Source: Candidatus Villigracilis saccharophilus
Lineage (GTDB): Bacteria > Chloroflexota > Anaerolineae > Anaerolineales > Villigracilaceae
Reading direction: 5' to 3'
NCBI GenBank assembly: GCA_016709305.1
Contig: JADJNA010000047.1
Coordinates: forward strand, 186,001-250,000
Length of the DNA: 64,000 nucleotides
The position numbers and the translations under genes are program-made. The stretch's first letter is position 1; each line of letters starts with the position of its first letter. Positions 58,601 through 64,000 of the stretch are shown one piece after another. The notes under the pieces were generated by a model that saw only the letters and a list, made by a program, of their open reading frames with translations, did no database searches and was not told the DNA's origin.

Positions 58601-58872
58601 AGCCTGCCCGTTTTGATGGCGCGCTTCATTCCATCCGATGTGGGCTGGGGTGGAAAGATCGTTCCATCCTCCCAATCCGGCAGACGGAAAAAATTCTCAT
58701 TCAACCAGACATCCACCCGGCCTTTGATAAGGCGGCTGGTCATTGCAATGATGCGGTCTCGCTGTGCGCTAAAAGAGTCCTCGCTGCGAATCTGTTCCCC
58801 AAGGCTGGCGAGTTGACTCCATTCCAATGAGTCGGTTTTCCCGGTGCGTGCCTGGACAGTCATGCGGGTCAT
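55612..58872 (-). CDS. Multi-GAF SpoIIE-family PP2C phosphatase (RsbU-like)
   Basis: 1,086 aa soluble protein with about five GAF-type sensory domains in series (about residues 35-150, 165-325, 335-495, 510-660 and 675-835). A short coiled coil (QTEVQLARQIQQTFIPQSLP) leads to a PP2C/SpoIIE phosphatase domain (about 860-1085). Phosphatase motifs: GGDFYDVIELPNG, FIADVADKGMPAALFMAL, NAGHNPPFWV, LYTDGLTEAFSPDG and DDLTMLSV, with the metal-binding Asp residues present. It dephosphorylates an anti-anti-sigma (RsbV-type) protein. The ATG overlaps the stop of the RsbW-like gene by 4 bases, so they are coupled. Confidence 0.94.
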   Translation of the reverse strand: MTRMTVQARTGKTDSLEWSQLASLGEQIRSEDSFSAQRDRIIAMTSRLIKGRVDVWLNENFFRLPDWEDGTIFPPQPTSDGMKRAIKTGRLFTKKNASSGAVAAIPLEDHGIMLGALQISRAKGLAFSIEELTLLQDLGQIVAMSLFSSHRAEVEQFRLRQLNLVREVSTQIANVLDVDELSARVTKLIQKTFNYYYVAIFTLEPASTALRFRFSAVAARKGKKKASVPLEVEIGEGLIGEAALHGEQIVCDDVRADARYRFIDSLPETKSEVVFPLKIEDRVLGILDVQSNQLKAFHPNDILILHALADNIARAVDGAHLYSRLRRRADQLTLVSEVSKSVTSTLNLSTIMREAANLIHEKFGYPHVSLFTVHPNRRIIAYEAGSGKRSKKLEGFTLSLDSPKGIMVWTARLGKTILVNDVSMDDRYVPSLLPPKNTHSELCVPLLFDDKVVGLLDIQSDKINAFTEDDQIMFEAVADTMAAAIRNADLYRSEQWRRQVSDSLREVAGLVSDNVGVDEVLETILSELDRNLPIDISAIWLLQDGDLCLSAVHGTDASQLESVCISNPDAIYSMADALMADVPVIRRPDDPLWPSGLTAGYESNYSSIAAPLRVSDRPLGVLTLAHHTSGRYGHEAQAITTTFASYAAVAIENARLYDSAQEQAYASAALLQVAQAVVSLNDVEEILGTITRIMPILVGVHRVALYRFDAERNIFSASHEYGFSEEEEAEMTEKEFKLGEFPLLDAACEQNRMLIHPIELKAAPMSWLKIQPEAEREADALNADRLLMAVPLSIKNGMFGVMLIEEAENGRRFRARRIEIINGIAQQAALAIQNDLLQQEMVVRERLQTEVQLARQIQQTFIPQSLPTHDSWQFAARWRTARQVGGDFYDVIELPNGNFGLFIADVADKGMPAALFMALTRTLVRAAVNEMNSPAEVLRRVNDQLLPDTQQGMFVTAVYGVLDTTIGTFTYVNAGHNPPFWVKGSGEIAKLTRTAVALGVLDQPFMEERTISLEVGDNLLLYTDGLTEAFSPDGSLFGDSRLMDALISIQKHTADEVLVLVEHRLNEFIETVPLGDDLTMLSVKRM

Positions 58873-59279
58873 CCCCTGCGCTTGGTCATGGTCAGCAAAT
58901 TGCCCGTCTTTGGATTTGATGCGTAGGAAACCTCATCCATCAGTTTCCGCATGAGATACACCCCAAGTCCCCCGATCTGACGGTCAGATAGATCTGCCTT
59001 CAAGTCGGGTTTCTTGACCTTTGAAGGATCAAAGGACAGGCCCGTATCCCGCATGGTGATCACAAAGAGATCGCCTTCCATATCGCAATTGATATCGATT
59101 GACGCGTCAGAAATACCCTCATATGCGTGTTCAATAATATTGGAGGCGGCTTCGTCAGCGGCAAGCTGCAAAGAATAGATCACTTTCTCGGTAAAGCCGC
59201 CTTCGCGTGCGATTTGCGCCACAAGGTCCCGGATCTCATCCAAGAACTCGAACCTGGCTGGAAAAGTTTTTTTTGACAT
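58869..59279 (-). CDS. RsbW-like anti-sigma serine kinase
   Basis: 136 aa GHKL ATPase of the anti-sigma type. N-box LAADEAASNIIEHAYEG, then ITMRDTGLSFDP (G1) and DRQIGGLGVYLMRKLMDEVSY (G2). Phosphorylates its RsbV-type antagonist and, when free, sequesters a sigma factor or other partner. Overlaps the phosphatase gene (ATGA). A hairpin at 59293-59325 separates it from the antagonist gene upstream. No sigma factor gene is visible nearby. Confidence 0.92.
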   Translation of the reverse strand: MSKKTFPARFEFLDEIRDLVAQIAREGGFTEKVIYSLQLAADEAASNIIEHAYEGISDASIDINCDMEGDLFVITMRDTGLSFDPSKVKKPDLKADLSDRQIGGLGVYLMRKLMDEVSYASNPKTGNLLTMTKRRG

Positions 59280-59292
59280 AATATAAAAAATT

Positions 59293-59325
59293 AAATGCCG
59301 CCCCAGGATAATAAAGGCGGCATTT
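59293..59325 (-). terminator. Hairpin between rsbV-like and rsbW-like genes
   Basis: ATGCCGCC (59295-59302) and GGCGGCAT (59316-59323) with a 13-base loop and T-rich sequence after it on the minus strand. Placed between the antagonist and the kinase it could act as a partial terminator, making more antagonist than kinase. Confidence 0.8.
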
Positions 59326-59360
59326 TATATTTGGGCTGATCGGGAAGCTCTAACTTTTAA

Positions 59361-59696
59361 TTAGAAGCTGCCAACTGCGTCTATTGTGTTATCGAAGGAC
59401 TTGAATAATTCAGTAAAACCTGCAAGCTCGAGAGCTTCACGAATCCGCTCGGAGACACTTACCAATACCAATTCGCCACGGTTGTATTTCTTACAGTTTC
59501 TTTGTGTGGCAAGCAGCGCCCGAAAGCCCGCGCTGGACATGTATTCAAGACCGCTCATATCCACTGCGATCTTATAACGCCCGGCATTATTGATCTTCTC
59601 AAGCGCCTTGGAAAAATCGGGGGCAGTGGCGCTGTCTACGCGGCCTTGTACTTTGACCAAATCACAGTGCTTATATTCCTGAGTCGTGATTTCCAT
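59361..59696 (-). CDS. STAS-domain anti-anti-sigma factor (RsbV/SpoIIAA-like)
   Basis: 111 aa, a single STAS domain. VKVQGRVDSATAPDFSKALEKI and VDMSGLEYMSSAGFRALLAT contain the phosphorylatable Ser (54 or 55). Strong ribosome-binding site (GGAGGAG) before the ATG. Binds the RsbW-like kinase when unphosphorylated and releases its partner; the multi-GAF phosphatase downstream resets it. Confidence 0.94.
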   Translation of the reverse strand: MEITTQEYKHCDLVKVQGRVDSATAPDFSKALEKINNAGRYKIAVDMSGLEYMSSAGFRALLATQRNCKKYNRGELVLVSVSERIREALELAGFTELFKSFDNTIDAVGSF

Positions 59697-59892
59697 GTTA
59701 CTCCTCCGTCAGTAAAATAAATTTTATTCCTGAGTTCAAAATTATATCACGCTCCCGGGCGGTCTTTTCATTTTTTTTTGGCGGAGTCACGTACAATTCA
59801 CAAATCCATACTGGAAGCGGGTGAACCCAAACACGGATATTTATTTCCATCCGTTTTCCACGAAACACTCCATCCGAAAATAAAAGCCAAAG

Positions 59893-59921
59893 TTGACACC
59901 CCCCCTCACTTCGGGTATGCT
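59893..59921 (+). promoter_or_regulatory. Consensus sigma-70 promoter of the SRP RNA gene
   Basis: TTGACA at 59893-59898 and TATGCT at 59916-59921 with exactly 17 bases between. Transcription would start near 59928, at the 5' end of the folded SRP RNA. Confidence 0.88.
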
Positions 59922-59927
59922 TGCACC

Positions 59928-60036
59928 CGTCCGGGCAGGCCCGGCGCGGCGCAGCCTTTCGAACCCCGCCAGGATCGAAAGATAGCAACGGTAAGGAAGT
60001 GTCTACGGGTGCCGCCGGTCGCCTGTCCGGATATTT
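59928..60036 (+). ncRNA. ffs: Signal recognition particle RNA (small bacterial type)
   Basis: Hallmark domain IV: CCCGCCAGG, a GAAA-capped apical stem (ATCGAAAGAT) and AGCAACGGTAAG, the Ffh-binding asymmetric loops. The ends pair: GTCCGGGCAGGC (59929-59940) with GCCTGTCCGGAT (60021-60032). The inner stem GCGCGGCGCA pairs with GGGTGCCGCCGG. A short T run ends the transcript. About 105 nt, the expected size for the 4.5S type without an Alu domain. Confidence 0.9.
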
Positions 60037-60062
60037 TTAATAATTGTGTTTATAATCTCCTC

Positions 60063-60422
60063 ATGAGCATATCAAATTGGATCAGGATCATCCTCACCGC
60101 GATCGCTGGCATTGCGCTTGGGCTGGTCTATGGCTGGGTCATTGACCCAGTCGAATATGTTGACGTTACGCCAAATATTTTGCGCGCAGATTTTCGCGCA
60201 GATTACGTCATGATGGTCGCGGAGGCTCATCAGAGCGAACAAGACCTGGAAACCAGCGCCAAACGGCTTGCCATGCTGGGCAGTGAATCCCCCGCACAGA
60301 TCGTCACATCCACTTTGGACTACGCCAAAAAGAATAACTTCACGCAAAATGAAATAGATCTTTTGCAGGAATTGCTAACTGCCATGCAGACTTATCAACC
60401 GCAGGAGGCAGCTGAGCCATGA
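60063..60422 (+). CDS. Membrane-anchored protein of unknown function (paralogue of the next gene)
   Basis: 119 aa from the ATG at 60063; the frame is open upstream but that part is SRP RNA. One N-terminal membrane helix (IILTAIAGIALGLVYGWVI), then PVEYVDVTPNILRADFRADYVMMVAEAHQSEQDLETSAKRLAMLG, a predicted helical hairpin outside or inside the membrane. The next gene's product has the same opening (PVTYVDASPDILRADFKDQYRSVIAASY..THDLGRTRARLELLG). ATGA overlap with it indicates co-translation. Family not recognised beyond conserved-in-Anaerolineae style. Confidence 0.72.
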   Translation: MSISNWIRIILTAIAGIALGLVYGWVIDPVEYVDVTPNILRADFRADYVMMVAEAHQSEQDLETSAKRLAMLGSESPAQIVTSTLDYAKKNNFTQNEIDLLQELLTAMQTYQPQEAAEP

Positions 60423-61351
60423 AGATGATCCACCTCCTGCTCGCGCTTCTTCTCGGACTTGGGCTTGGTCTGGGGTACTCGTGGATGATCTCCCCTGTGA
60501 CGTATGTGGACGCGAGTCCGGACATTTTGCGCGCCGACTTCAAAGATCAATATCGCAGCGTGATCGCCGCCTCATACGCATCCACCCATGACCTGGGTCG
60601 CACGCGAGCGCGGCTTGAGTTGCTCGGTGACACAAACCCTGGCGGCGAACTCAACGCCCAGGCTCAGCGCATGGTTGCCGCAGGAGAATCCCCTGAGGCC
60701 ATTCAACCGATCACGCAGCTCGCGCAGGATCTGCAGCAGGGATTTGCAAGCATTCCTGTTACAAGCACATTCACTGCGATCATAGCGACATCAAGTCCAG
60801 CGAACACCCCCAACGCAGTTGCTTCCGTCACCACAGCCCCAACAAAAATACCATTGGCAACTGCCACGCCGGTGACACAGGATGCAACAGCAGAAAGTTC
60901 GACAACAGATACACCCACCCCGGCCCCAACCACTTCATTCGCACAAACCGCGCTCATACCACTGGCTTCCTCCACATTTGCACCGCGCCCAACATTCACC
61001 GCAATGCCGCCACCCGGCAAACCATTCGAACTCATCGATCAAGAAACGGTGTGTGAACCCGCAGCACAGCCGGGTTTAATGAAATTTATCCTCACGGACA
61101 AGCGGCGAAAGCAAATCCCCGGCATTGAGATCATCGTCACGTGGGACGAGGGGGAGGATCACTTCTTCACCGGATTCAAACCCGAGCTTGGGAATGGATA
61201 CGCGGATTTCGTCATGCAGGCAGATATCATGTACAGCATCCGAGTGGTTGAAGGCGGGGCATCCATCCCGAATATTTCCGCCCCCAATTGCAAAGACTCA
61301 AACGGGGTTGAGTATATTGGCGGGTGGCTGCTTACCTTTCAACAACCGTGA
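60419..61351 (+). CDS. Membrane-anchored protein with Thr/Pro-rich linker and C-terminal beta domain
   Basis: 310 aa. Membrane helix (LLALLLGLGLGLGYSWMI) and a helical domain like that of the preceding protein. A low-complexity Thr/Ser/Pro/Ala linker follows (about residues 115-200). The C-terminal domain (ETVCEPAAQPGLMKFILTDKRRKQIPGIEIIVTWDEGEDHFFTGFKPELGNGYADFVM) resembles a carboxypeptidase-regulatory-like beta sandwich. Linker plus beta domain suggests a wall- or envelope-spanning protein. Start overlaps the previous stop (ATGA). Confidence 0.72.
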   Translation: MKMIHLLLALLLGLGLGLGYSWMISPVTYVDASPDILRADFKDQYRSVIAASYASTHDLGRTRARLELLGDTNPGGELNAQAQRMVAAGESPEAIQPITQLAQDLQQGFASIPVTSTFTAIIATSSPANTPNAVASVTTAPTKIPLATATPVTQDATAESSTTDTPTPAPTTSFAQTALIPLASSTFAPRPTFTAMPPPGKPFELIDQETVCEPAAQPGLMKFILTDKRRKQIPGIEIIVTWDEGEDHFFTGFKPELGNGYADFVMQADIMYSIRVVEGGASIPNISAPNCKDSNGVEYIGGWLLTFQQP

Positions 61352-61415
61352 TCACGCCCTGCAACCAAATCCCCCGTCATTCGTTATATCTGCCATACAA
61401 AACAAGGAGCAACGA

Positions 61416-61937
61416 ATGAATACAACGGTTCAAAATCAAAAACCCGGTTTGTTCACAGCGGTCGCTGTGATGACACTTATCAGCGGTATCATTAATCTCT
61501 TTTGGGGATTTATCGCATCAGCAACTGCGCTTGGCACACTGGTTGGCATTGTCTGCCTGCCGATCACAATCCTGCCAACCATTCTCGGTGTCTTCGAGAT
61601 CATTTACGCTGCAAAATTGTTAAGTTCACAGCCGCAGCCTGTAAAACCTTCGCAGTCGATCGCCATACTTCAGATCCTTACTTTCTTAATTGGGAATGTC
61701 TTTTCAATGGTGGTCGGCATTCTATCGCTTATCTTTTATAACGATGTGAACGTCAAGGAATATTTTGCGCGGATCAACGGCGTGCAGGTTTCCACACCCG
61801 CGCCGGCACCTGAATCTGAATCAACGCCTGCGCCAGAGATTTTGGAAGTGACCCCAGAACCCGTTGAGCAGACTGCCCCCGAACCAACTGAAGACCCTGA
61901 GAAACCAAAACGCATCCGAAAAATCGCGGGCAAATAA
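61416..61937 (+). CDS. Multi-pass membrane protein with acidic Pro-rich tail
   Basis: 173 aa from the ATG at 61416 (AAGGAG 8 bases upstream). About three to four hydrophobic segments (LFTAVAVMTLISGIINLFWGFIASATALGTLVGIVCLPITILPTILGVFEIIYAAKLL; ILQILTFLIGNVFSMVVGILSLIFY). A cytoplasmic or exposed tail rich in Pro/Glu (TPAPAPESESTPAPEILEVTPEPVEQ) ends in basic KRIRKIAGK. Resembles small DUF4064/DUF2189-like membrane proteins; no function assigned. Confidence 0.72.
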   Translation: MNTTVQNQKPGLFTAVAVMTLISGIINLFWGFIASATALGTLVGIVCLPITILPTILGVFEIIYAAKLLSSQPQPVKPSQSIAILQILTFLIGNVFSMVVGILSLIFYNDVNVKEYFARINGVQVSTPAPAPESESTPAPEILEVTPEPVEQTAPEPTEDPEKPKRIRKIAGK

Positions 61938-62017
61938 CCATCCATAAATCAAGGATGTTTGTCCCTTGACTCTCAACCCTCTCAACCGTAGAATCAAAAA
62001 ATAATTGAACGGAGTGC

Positions 62018-62313
62018 AGGGAAGAGACTCTCTTAGACCTGACAGGTTTTTGAAATCTATCAGGTCTGATAAAGAATGAGCGCCGAAGGTGCAAATCTGG
62101 CAACAGGCGAAACCAGACGAATCTCTCAGGCAAAAGGACCCCGCATCCGCATAAGGCTCTGGAAAGTCTCAATCGACCGAGACACCGACGGTGTAAAGTT
62201 ATTTGGTCAAATAGTCTGCTGGTTTACTGGTCTGCTAGTCATTGCGACTAAGAGAGCAGCTGACCAAAGACAAGGTGACTGACTGACTAATCTCTCAGGT
62301 TCCATTACAGAGG
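62018..62313 (+). promoter_or_regulatory. Tandem glycine riboswitch
   Basis: Aptamer 1 (about 62018-62140): GAAGAGACTC, GCGCCGAAGGTGCAAA and AATCTCTCAGGCAAAAGGACC, the conserved core. Aptamer 2 (about 62155-62313): GCTCTGGAAAGTCT, GACACCGACGGTGTAAAG and AATCTCTCAGGTTCCATTACAGAGG. The variable stem of aptamer 1 is a hairpin with AGACCTGACAGG/ATCAGGTCT arms that looks like an inserted dispersed repeat. The peripheral stem of aptamer 2 is unusually long (about 90 nt). It precedes gcvH. Confidence 0.92.
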
Positions 62314-62347
62314 ACGCGCAATTCTATAGTTGCACGTCCTCTTTTGA
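62308..62347 (+). terminator. Riboswitch expression platform (intrinsic terminator)
   Basis: AGAGGACGCGCAA pairs with TTGCACGTCCTCT, followed by TTTTG. Its 5' arm takes in the CAGAG 3' strand of P1 of aptamer 2, so glycine binding (P1 formed) should prevent the terminator: an ON switch for gcvH/gcvPA. Confidence 0.85.
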
Positions 62348-62380
62348 TTCGCCAAAACCCACAACAGGAGACATATAACA

Positions 62381-62758
62381 ATGAACGTTCCATCCAACCT
62401 CAAGTACACCAAGTCTGATGAATGGTTCGACCCTTCCAGCGGAGCAATAGGAATCACTGACTTTGCACAGAGCCAGCTCTCCGACATCGTTTTCGTTGAA
62501 TTGCTCGTCGAGGAAGGCGAAGAAGTGACCGCAGGCAAAGCCATCGCATCGGTTGAATCAGTAAAAGCCTCTGCTGAGATCTACTCGCCCGCAGCAGGCA
62601 AGGTCAGCGCTGTCAACAAAGGCCTCGCGGATAAACCCGAAACCCTTAACTCCGATCCATTCGGCGAAGGCTGGATGATCAAGGTCGAAGGCGGCTCCAC
62701 CGGTGAAATGATGGATGCTGCCGCGTACGAAGCAGACACAGCAGGCAGAGCACATTAA
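62381..62758 (+). CDS. gcvH: Glycine cleavage system H protein
   Basis: 125 aa. The lipoyl-carrier protein shuttles the aminomethyl group between the P, T and L proteins. Lipoylated lysine is Lys62 in IASVESVKASAEIYSP; also YTKSDEWF, GIGITDFAQSQLSDIVFVELLVEEGEEV and LNSDPFGEGWMIKV. The ATG at 62381 has AGGAG 10 bases upstream. First gene after the glycine riboswitch; no gcvT lies between, unlike the common gcvTHP order. gcvPA follows. Confidence 0.97.
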   Translation: MNVPSNLKYTKSDEWFDPSSGAIGITDFAQSQLSDIVFVELLVEEGEEVTAGKAIASVESVKASAEIYSPAAGKVSAVNKGLADKPETLNSDPFGEGWMIKVEGGSTGEMMDAAAYEADTAGRAH

Positions 62759-62768
62759 ATAAATCTTA

Positions 62769-62797
62769 TGTAGAGGCGGGATAACTCCGCCCCTACA
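62769..62797. repeat. Short palindrome between gcvH and gcvPA
   Basis: TGTAGAGGCGGG / CCGCCCCTACA with a short AT-containing centre. An intercistronic hairpin of a dispersed-repeat type; lacks a T run, so it more likely affects mRNA stability than termination. Confidence 0.6.
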
Positions 62798-62811
62798 ATT
62801 AAAGAGGCAAC

Positions 62812-64000
62812 ATGACCTATATCCCGATTTCCCCCAACGAACGGGATGCGATGCTCAATACGGTCGGCGTTAAATCACTCGATGATCTGTTCGACGCCAT
62901 TCCGCAGAAACACCGCTTCCCCGAACTTGACCTGCCGCCCGCGCTAACCGAAATGGAAGCCGCCGCCTTATTAAATGACATGGCAACCACGAATGAGAAC
63001 GTGCGCGAGCACTTGATCTCATTCCTCGGCGCGGGCGCGTACAACCACTACGTCCCGTCCGTCGTGGATCACATGCTGCGGCGCGGCGAATTCTACACCG
63101 CCTACACACCCTATCAACCCGAGATCTCACAGGGCACTCTGCAAGCCATCTTCGAATATCAGTCGCTGATGACCAACCTGACCGGCATGGACGTCTCGAA
63201 CGCGTCGCACTATGATGGTGCGACTGCCACAGCCGAAGCGGTCAACCTTGCCTTCGCGCAGTTCCGCGGCAAACGCAAGAAAGTCGTCATGTCCCCCACT
63301 GTCCACCCGCAATACCGTGAAGTGGTCCGCACGTATACGCAGGGCATGGGACTGGAAGAAGTCGGGGATGACGTATCCATCGACCCCGAGGTCGGACCCG
63401 AAGCGATGATGTCGCTCGTCGATGAGAACACCATGCTCGTCGTTGTCCAATATCCCGATTTCTTTGGACGCATCCACGACTACACAAAGCTGATCGAAGA
63501 TGCACACGCCAAAGGATCGCTCGTCTGCATTGTTGCGAATCCAACCGCGCTGATCATGCTTAAGACTCCCGCAGAAATGGGCGCGGATATTGTTGTCGGT
63601 GAAGCACAGCCCTTCGGCATTCCGCTTTGGTATGGCGGACCGTATCTCGGATTTTTCACCACGAAAAAATCATACGTTCACAAAATGGCCGGGCGGCTGA
63701 TCGGTGAGACCGTTGATAACCGCGGACAACGTTCGTATGTGCTGACGCTCACCTCGCGCGAACAGCATATCAAACGCGAACGCGCCACATCCAACATTTG
63801 CTCCAATCAAGGCTTGCTCGCGCTCGCAGCCGCAGTTTACATGTCAACGCTTGGCAAGACCGGTTTACAGCAGGTTGCCAATCTATGCTATCAAAAAGCG
63901 CATTATGCCGCGAGTGAACTCAGCAAGATCGACGGCTTCGGTCTTTGTTACATCGAGCCGTTCTTCCATGAATTCGTTTTATGCTGTCCCAAGCCTGCCA
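62812..64000 (+). CDS. gcvPA: Glycine dehydrogenase (decarboxylating) subunit 1, partial at the window edge
   Basis: The first 396 residues are present; the family is about 450 aa. Opens MTYIPISPNERDAMLNTVGVKSLDDLFDAIP, with LGAGAYNHYVPSVVDHM, FYTAYTPYQPEISQGTLQAIFEYQSLM, NASHYDGATATAEA, GADIVVGEAQPFGIPLWYGGPYLGFF and RLIGETVDNRGQRSYVLTLTSREQHIKRERATSNICSNQGL, all typical of the N-terminal subunit of the two-subunit P protein. With gcvPB it decarboxylates glycine using PLP (lysine in subunit 2). RBS AGAGG 6 bases before the ATG. gcvPB presumably follows outside the window. Confidence 0.97.
   Translation, partial: MTYIPISPNERDAMLNTVGVKSLDDLFDAIPQKHRFPELDLPPALTEMEAAALLNDMATTNENVREHLISFLGAGAYNHYVPSVVDHMLRRGEFYTAYTPYQPEISQGTLQAIFEYQSLMTNLTGMDVSNASHYDGATATAEAVNLAFAQFRGKRKKVVMSPTVHPQYREVVRTYTQGMGLEEVGDDVSIDPEVGPEAMMSLVDENTMLVVVQYPDFFGRIHDYTKLIEDAHAKGSLVCIVANPTALIMLKTPAEMGADIVVGEAQPFGIPLWYGGPYLGFFTTKKSYVHKMAGRLIGETVDNRGQRSYVLTLTSREQHIKRERATSNICSNQGLLALAAAVYMSTLGKTGLQQVANLCYQKAHYAASELSKIDGFGLCYIEPFFHEFVLCCPKPA

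Noticed and set aside
59778..60062. Upstream extension of the 60063 membrane protein
   Set aside because: The open frame crosses the SRP RNA and its promoter; the ATG at 60063 begins the membrane helix shared with the paralogue.
62314..62380. A small gene between riboswitch and gcvH
   Set aside because: The sequence is the terminator hairpin and gcvH ribosome-binding site; no open frame with a start is present.

Overview
The window looks like chromosomal DNA of a Chloroflexota bacterium, most likely an Anaerolineae/Anaerolineales member. This rests on gene style, not a marker gene: many-GAF SpoIIE-type phosphatases, FemAB-like proteins inside an exopolysaccharide (EPS) operon, dispersed palindromes, and large secreted proteins with Ig-like repeats. 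Left of about 45.6 kb nearly every gene is on the minus strand and many are broken by single-base frameshifts. Right of 45.6 kb almost every gene is intact, so many of the left-hand frameshifts may be consensus errors rather than decay.

Region 1 (1-17.05 kb, minus) is an EPS or cell-surface glycan cluster. In transcription order it holds a Wzx-type flippase, a sulfotransferase, a Wzy-like polymerase, an IS5-family insertion, a GT2 and a GT4 glycosyltransferase, an IS256-family remnant, FkbM and TylF-like methyltransferases, a second GT4, a priming sugar-phosphate transferase, an acyltransferase, a DegT-type aminotransferase, a membrane-anchored FlaA1/RmlB fusion dehydratase and a Wzc-type co-polymerase/tyrosine kinase. 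The dehydratase, aminotransferase, acyltransferase and priming transferase suggest an N-acylated amino-dideoxy sugar as first residue.

Region 2 (17.1-42.8 kb, minus) is the most interesting part: an island of giant extracytoplasmic oxidases. It encodes (i) a multicopper oxidase (MCO-A) with a tandem Ig-like tail, (ii) an animal-type haem peroxidase with RTX calcium repeats and the same tail, resembling the MopA type of Mn(II)-oxidising peroxidase, and (iii) a second multicopper oxidase (MCO-B) with an N-terminal membrane domain. MCO-B is interrupted by an in-frame TGA, and its copper motifs occur in permuted order as in MnxG-type manganese oxidases. Stand-alone receiver-like proteins without a phospho-acceptor head both MCO operons. 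A PAS histidine kinase and a NarL-type regulator lie just upstream of the MCO-B operon. Three promoters in the island share a compound palindrome/half-site element, which argues for one regulon. Mn(II) oxidation is the working hypothesis; oxidation of phenolics or another metal is possible.

Region 3 (43-51 kb, minus) is a compact, overlapping operon: GT2, WcaJ-like priming transferase, NAD-dependent sugar epimerase, FlaA1/CapD-type dehydratase and two FemAB-like proteins flanking a Nudix hydrolase. Region 4 (51-59.7 kb) holds an OmpR/HAMP-kinase two-component system, RidA, a secreted helical protein, an AT-rich orphan beta-propeller fragment, and an RsbV/RsbW/SpoIIE-type partner-switching module. 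Region 5 (59.9-64 kb, plus) holds the SRP RNA with a clear promoter, two paralogous membrane-anchored proteins, a tetraspanning membrane protein, and a tandem glycine riboswitch with a terminator platform controlling gcvH and gcvPA; gcvPA runs off the right edge.
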